A stretch of 64,000 nt of DNA. Origin: Diphasiastrum complanatum. Its lineage: Eukaryota > Streptophyta > Lycopodiopsida > Lycopodiales > Lycopodiaceae. This document shows positions 58,823-64,000 of this stretch, in pieces. The position numbers and the translations under genes were made by a program. Position 1 is the stretch's first letter. Every line of letters begins with the position of its first letter. The notes under the pieces are model-generated. The model saw only the letters and a list, made by a program, of their open reading frames with translations, had not been told where the DNA came from and did not search any database. The stretch lies in contig CM055095.1 in the NCBI GenBank assembly GCA_029204225.1, forward strand, positions 15,096,049 to 15,160,048, read 5' to 3'.

Positions 58823-59790
58823 TAATATGCAGACATGTATTACCTATTTCAAATCATGTCTAATTTCATGAATATTAATGTATAAGTGTTTTGGTTATGA
58901 TTTGTTTAATCCTTGGGAGCAATTAGACCAAGAAGATAAGAACAGAATCATTGGCAGTTTGTATTGGAACTTTTCAAAATTGAACAAATTCGATAATAAA
59001 TGGGCATTGATGACATGTATATGTGCACACATATTCATTTTAAATGCCAATCCTTAAGGTGTGTGAATAACGACAAAAAAAAAAGTTGGAAAGATCGGCA
59101 AAAGGTTATACACGAAACCAAGAACCCAAATTTGGAGTGCTTCATACAACAAGTAGATGTGGCGCCATCAAGGATCAATCTTTGTGCTAGTCCCACCTTG
59201 GCTTGAAAGGCAAACTTGCAAGCTCAAATTGTAAGTGTTTATTTCTAAAATGATTTTATTTGTTTAGGCATGTTCTTATTACTAATTATTTTTCGGTTTC
59301 TAAATCATTGCATTTGTGTTTATGCATATTGTTGACTTTGGGTGCAAATATATGAATGTTGAGTACAAAACTGGATAGTACTTCCAAGGCTATGGTGTTT
59401 GGTTGACTATCTTGTGAAAAAAACTTAACTCTCAAAAGTTGAGAAGATGAAAATAGAAAGAAATCGATTTAAGAGAGGACATGCAAGGTGATAAGAGCAT
59501 ACTTAGGCGACATGCTAGTTCCAAAGCCACACCTCAAATCTCAACCCTCCTTACTAGAGAAAATTAGGATGCATAAGACAATGTCTTTTGACATCATTAT
59601 GACTAAGTCTCTTGATATATTTTTGTATCCAACATGATTCAACAAATGATGAGATGTCAAAGAGAACCTAGAGCTTATCACATTCTATTATTGTTCAATA
59701 TCATGCATGTTTGGAGGATGAGCAAATTGGGCTGGTCAATAGTTGTCAGCAAAACAATGGAAAGGATGGTCTTGAAAGTGCACACAATGG
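58823..59790. other. Unassigned sequence
   Basis: A short plus-strand frame near 59,000-59,206 is not recognisable. Nothing else can be supported. Confidence 0.35.
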
Positions 59791-59792
59791 CA

Positions 59793-59935
59793 TAGGTAGA
59801 ATGATGATGTGGCGTGTAATGAGGGAAGGGTGAGGTCACATAGCACCATATGTGGGGTATAAAGGGTATAGAGGTAGAATGATGATGTGGGGTATAATGA
59901 GGGACAAGGGTGAGCCCACATAGTAATTCAACCCA
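59793..59935. repeat. Tandem duplication (79-bp period)
   Basis: aggtagaatgatgatgtgg begins at 59,793 and again at 59,872. Both are followed by gtaatgaggga...gggtgag...cacatag. Confidence 0.9.
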
Positions 59936-60719
59936 ATATATAAGACAATAAAATGATAAAGATCACATGAAGTGTCATGAAAAGGAATAAAGTATTCTTA
60001 CAATATTAAGCAACTCCTGCTGTCCTGCATCTCATTTTAAGATGCTTGGAAAGGCAGTTGAGGTAAAAGAAAAGCAGTTTAGGTAGGCATTTTGTTGGTA
60101 GGCCAACAAGCCAAGTGGGCTGGCTTAGAGGACAAGCATGGTGAAGGCTAGCAGTGCAGGAAATGATGTGTTTTATAAAGCGTAACATCTAAACAGCTTG
60201 CTGTGCAGTGTGAACCATGGTGACTAGAATAACGGGGTAATTCGTCTCAAACATAATGAAGCGTTATAGTTGGTCGATGTGGGTGGCTGTGTCGCATTGC
60301 ACGAACAGAAAAGATGATAATCTGACAGTTTATGTAGGTGCACTTTTCAATGAAGGATAGACAATTATATATATTGCAAAGCGATTAAGATCCACTGTTT
60401 CTTATGATCATCTACTCTCATCTCTTTATACGGCAGATTTCTTTCATAACGAAATGGCAGTAGCAAGCTACTTAGTATTTAGAGTAGTGAATAGTTTTTA
60501 ACTGATATGATAAACAACCAAGATTCAGAAAACACATACAGAATGCCCAGATTTTGTTCAACAGCTTCGAAATTGGTACGTTAGACATTCTCGTGCCTGT
60601 ACATAGATAATACTTTCTGCTATCTACAAACAAATTGACGCTGCTTACTCTAGAGAGCTTAAGCCCGTTAAAAATTGACGCTGATCCTTCTACAGAAATC
60701 CAATTAGTATTCAGAATTT

Positions 60720-61749
60720 TTAACGAGTAAATAACCGTCGTGCAGAGAGCACACTGGTTACCATCAATACAACGACTGCAAGGTAGCACAGTACAATAGC
60801 CCCGCCCACAATGTTACAAAATTTGTTGAAGTTATCACAGACGGCGCTCCATCCAACTCTTTTTGATCCGTTTTTGGAAATATATGCCACCTCGGTAGCG
60901 GCAGCAGTAGCCCCGAAGAGAAGGTATGTCAGGGACTGTGGGGATCAAATTAAAAGGTGTGATATCAGAAACAACCATAAGCCTAACAGTCAACTAGTTA
61001 CTAGATCAATCAACTAGATGCTACAAAACTTGTAGCTTAAGTATTTCCTATTATTCTCTTTGTTTAACGTGAATATGCAAACGCGATCGTGCTCCGTGGA
61101 TAATATACATGACACTAGAAATAAGAGCGTGGAAAGAAGATATGTCAACAAAAACAAAAAAACTACTCAGAAATTTAGACCTGATCTGCCAAAAATACTA
61201 TCCAGGCATGGGCTTTCTTAGTGGCAACGGTGTTGTGGTTGAAAAAAGACATCAGATCAATAATAGTTTGTATGAATGAATATGCGGCAACGACCGCGCT
61301 AGCTCCAACGACGGCCCTGTAGGGATAGAGCACAAAAATTTATCAATTCTCTTCTTTTACAGTGCAACATGTAAAACTATGAAGGTAGTACAGTCTACTA
61401 AGGAGTGCTGCTCCAGTTAACCTTTATTAGTGTCAATTCATGAGCTACGATATACATATCACAACTGACAAGCTTTTAGCCAGAGAATTGATAGCACTCA
61501 CTCGAACGCCTTTGAGACCTTAAAATCAGCGCTGATCTGCAAGGTAAGGATCGTCGTCGTCTGTTTGGCTGTTACCATGAGCGTCAAAACAAACAAGGGG
61601 ATACCCATGCCGGACATCCTAAGGAAAAGGTTTGCCAGCTTAGATCCCCGACTAGCACCGACTGCATTTCCATTAGCTGCTTGACTGGCGGCACCAAACT
61701 TTTCTTGACTGTTCTCTATAGACACGGACGTATCCTTTTTGGCAGACAT
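60720..61749 (-). CDS. CASPL: CASP-like protein (CASPL), 199 aa, three exons
   Basis: CASP-like proteins are four-helix plasma-membrane proteins of the MARVEL-related family; CASPs organise the Casparian strip. Exons are 61,502-61,749, 61,181-61,316 and 60,720-60,935 (248+136+216 = 600 nt). All have GT-AG junctions (donors GTGAGT and GTCTAA; acceptors ctacag and ccacag). The protein starts MSAKKDTSVSIENSQEKFGA, a soluble tail. TM1 is MGIPLFVLTLMVTAKQ, TM2 AVVGASAVVAAYSFIQTI, TM3 AHAWIVFLADQSLTYLLFGA and TM4 IVGGAIVLCYLAVVVLMVTS. The conserved Asp of TM3 is in FLADQ, and the loop has AVCDNFNKFC. It ends SARRLFTR. Length and domain order are normal for the family and the frame is fully open, so it is probably functional. 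The tissue role cannot be read from sequence. Confidence 0.92.
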
Positions 61750-62270
61750 TTTGAAGCAATACTGGGCTCAAAAGACACAGTAACTGGTTTGGACTGAGAA
61801 CACAACTGAGCAGGCTAGATTCTTGGCTGATCTGAGGTTGGAATGATCAGAACAGGATGTAGCTGCGCAGACTACAATCGATCACTGTTGTGGCGCCGCT
61901 GCTCTTGGTATAGCTGATTTCTGAAAGCAGCAAAGCAATGCGAGTAGAATCAAAGCAGATCAAGGCCTTCTTGTGATCAGGGTGAGATATTTCTCATCAA
62001 ATAGCCCAGAAAAGATGCAAGACAGTTGCAATTGCGCTTGCTCGATCGCTCGGTCGCTTCCAGATTGTTGGAAGTGAAGCCGAGAGTGGCGTCAATATAT
62101 GAGAGAGCAGGAACTGGTTCAATAGGACTGACTGGTGTGAAAAGTCCGAGAGATTTATTTGTACTGCCGGGCGCCCATGCCCATGCCCTCTCATAGAAAA
62201 GGTTGCTAAGGATTTGGGTTTTGGAGTGGGTGGGATAATGCCAGGGTAGATTGGATACGTGCTTGTCCAA
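61750..62270 (-). promoter_or_regulatory. 5' leader and promoter-proximal region of the CASPL gene
   Basis: No exon was recognised upstream of the ATG. A TATA-like catatattga (minus strand, about 62,093-62,102) lies about 345 bp before the ATG. A minus-strand ORF at 61,977-62,270 has no recognisable content and is probably leader or promoter sequence. Confidence 0.3.
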
Positions 62271-62279
62271 TAGTTAATT

Positions 62280-63340
62280 TCTAATGAAAAAGGTAATCAT
62301 TCAACCAACCGCGGAATTCTTCAGAGTTTTTGTACTCGCAAGGGATTACGTCACATTTGCATCACATTGTTGTGTCGCACGTGCGACTACGATAATTTTG
62401 AGAATCCAAACTTTTGATGCGTAGGTGGTTTGGGTTTTGTAATCGATCAAATTAATCTGGGCAAATGTTTTTAGAATTTCACTTATTTACTGGGGGTCTA
62501 GGTTCTTATTCAATAAACTAAAACCCTATAGGATGACTTGAAATGATGTTGTAGTGGGTATGTTCATTACGCTTTAGGCTTATTGCGAAGGCCAAGTGGT
62601 CCTATTATAAGGTGGAGCACCACCCGCAGCGTGAACTTTTGAAATATGAAGTTTATACCACTCTTAAAAATTATAGAGAAACCTTTGAATAAATGAACAT
62701 TTTTATCACTTGTTAATTCCCCATAAAAATCTATATTTCAACATAGAAATGAAAAGCACTATGCACTATCTACTTGATAGGAAAAGCCATGAGATACACC
62801 ATAATTTGTAGTTATGCAAAAGTTGAAGTATGAAGGGTGAAGCTATAAGTTACTTGCAGGGGAGTTTATTTATCACTAGAGAAGGTACTTGTGAAGTCTT
62901 GTGAGCCTTGTGATAATTAGATGCCAATTTGGGAGTAGAATTGGGACTCAATTTATGTGGGCAAAACTTGAGCTCTACTATCGTAAAGGATCCTATAGCA
63001 CAAAAGTAAAATTGCTGCAAAAAATGAAAACCAAGCAATTCAAATTAAAAACCAAAGCACAAGTCTCAAGAAACCCAAGGCCCCCCAAACTATTCTAGTA
63101 TAGTCAAATTAGCTAATGTTGGCAAGATATTAAAAAGCTCTTTTCTTATCTCACATTTTGATATGTTATGATTGGTTGTCGACATGTCATTGCCCTTATA
63201 TGTAAACCATTGCAAATACTTGGATGTTTTTATTACTTTGTTTTTTAGGAGATAATGAAAGATTGTGTTGTCCACTTATAAGGTAAGATTGATAACTACT
63301 AGGCAGGACTAAGTTTAAATTTATGTGAAATCTTGTCATG
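62280..63340. other. Unassigned sequence
   Basis: No gene or repeat that I could support. Confidence 0.35.
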
Positions 63341-63349
63341 ATGTTTCCT

Positions 63350-63960
63350 TTCATGATTCATGCAATTTGTGGACTAAATCTACCTTCATGAGATTTGTTG
63401 GGGCCTCCACAATCATCCCATGCCCAATGCGGGAGCGAGTTATGACATTATCCAATTCAAATTGAGGCCAATTGCGCTGATATCCAACAAGTGGATTTGA
63501 GTCAAAGACCTTTGATTGGCCATTTGCAATAGAGTGATGGATTTTATCGATAAGGACTTGAGTATCCAAGGTTGGCATGAGCTGTGTCCCAAAAGTAGAA
63601 GTAACTTTGCTATCTGGAATAGACAATCCATTTAGTTACAAAAGATGACTGTAGTGGTCGGTTCCCATATTGGTCTAGTGAACATGAATAAATTGAGCTT
63701 GCATAGAAAACTTGTCGATTACTACCATGCACGATTTGTAACTATGATAGGTATGGAGAAGGCTTAGGATGAAATGCTTGGAGACATATGTCCACTAGCA
63801 GTGGGATACAGATCATGTGCAAAAAGTTAGAAATTTATTTCAAGAATATTTACTATGACCACAAAACTGGTTATCATACAAGATTTTGGCTAGTTCAAAG
63901 TTCATGTACGGCCAATAGAAGTGTGTTTTAAGATGGGAAAATTACTTTTGAGAACCAAAA
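63350..63960 (-). pseudogene. Gypsy integrase relic, minus strand
   Basis: On the minus strand THFYWPYMNFELAKI and NQFCGHSKYS (about 63,930-63,855) resemble the H-YWP / C-C zinc-binding block of gypsy integrase. SCMVVIDKFSMQAQFIHVH (about 63,735-63,680) resembles the integrase core (VVVDK-SK-AHFI). The following frame to 63,351 may be the rest of the core but is not clearly conserved. Stops and indels are present. Confidence 0.5.
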
Positions 63961-64000
63961 TGACTAGAAATGGGTAATTTAGTAATAATTTGTGGTGAAT

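Noticed and set aside
61977-62270. 97-residue minus-strand ORF upstream of CASPL
   Set aside because: No recognisable content; not needed by the complete three-exon CASPL model.

Overview
The window is nuclear DNA from a land plant with a large, repeat-rich genome. Two host genes are recognisable: a VAP27-type MSP-domain protein and a CASP-like (Casparian-strip-type) membrane protein. Both have ordinary GT-AG introns. Almost everything else is transposable-element (TE) DNA: Ty3/gypsy and Ty1/copia LTR elements, hAT, CACTA and LINE sequences, and long dinucleotide tracts. A fern or gymnosperm would fit the 14 kb TE-filled intron, but the sequence alone does not settle the lineage.

Layout, left half. 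From 1 to about 18.7 kb lies the minus-strand VAP27-like gene. Its promoter-like flank is at 17.3-18.7 kb, coding exon 1 at 17,249-17,297, and exons 2-4 at 2.84-2.08 kb; the 3' exons are off the left edge. Intron 1 (2,840-17,248) holds a decayed gypsy element whose RNase H region is split by a 5.3 kb hAT element with a perfect 8-bp target duplication, two LINE fragments, and an unknown ORF family in two inverted copies. From 18.7 to 21.5 kb are a 215-bp hAT-type MITE and a LINE reverse-transcriptase relic.

Middle. From 21.5 to 43.7 kb is a nest of LTR elements. An outer gypsy-like element (A, LTR-like copies at 21,524 and 43,103) appears to contain LTR D, which is split by copia element B (23,717-35,128, target duplication tttgc). 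B is itself split by copia element C (24,979-30,597, target duplication taatg). Further right inside A is a minus-strand LTR-like repeat pair (E) carrying a solo LTR (38,563-39,083). B has lost its RT catalytic core. C has lost RT and most of RNase H, replaced by about 1 kb of unrelated sequence. From 43.7 to 48.5 kb are more copia remnants, including an LTR with pol on one side and a primer-binding site on the other, then a strong 111-nt hairpin and long (GA)n and (CA)n tracts.

Right half. From 48.5 to 58.8 kb is the most unusual region. A minus-strand, intron-containing reading unit begins with a histone H3 tail (MARTKQTAR) and an H3-like fold, passes into a proline-rich linker and ends in a Ulp1/SENP-type cysteine protease. 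It sits inside a two-strand array of an 18-20 nt motif (GATATCGAATCGACGCGCG-like). A divergent acidic ORF lies to its right, followed by CACTA (TNP2/DUF4218) transposase relics and a CACTA terminus with subterminal repeats at 58.6-58.8 kb. From 60.7 to 61.75 kb is the intact-looking three-exon CASP-like gene (199 aa). The right edge has a gypsy integrase relic.

The two host genes show no functional link. The rest is a record of layered insertions. All calls were made by reading translations and repeats by eye; no database search was run.
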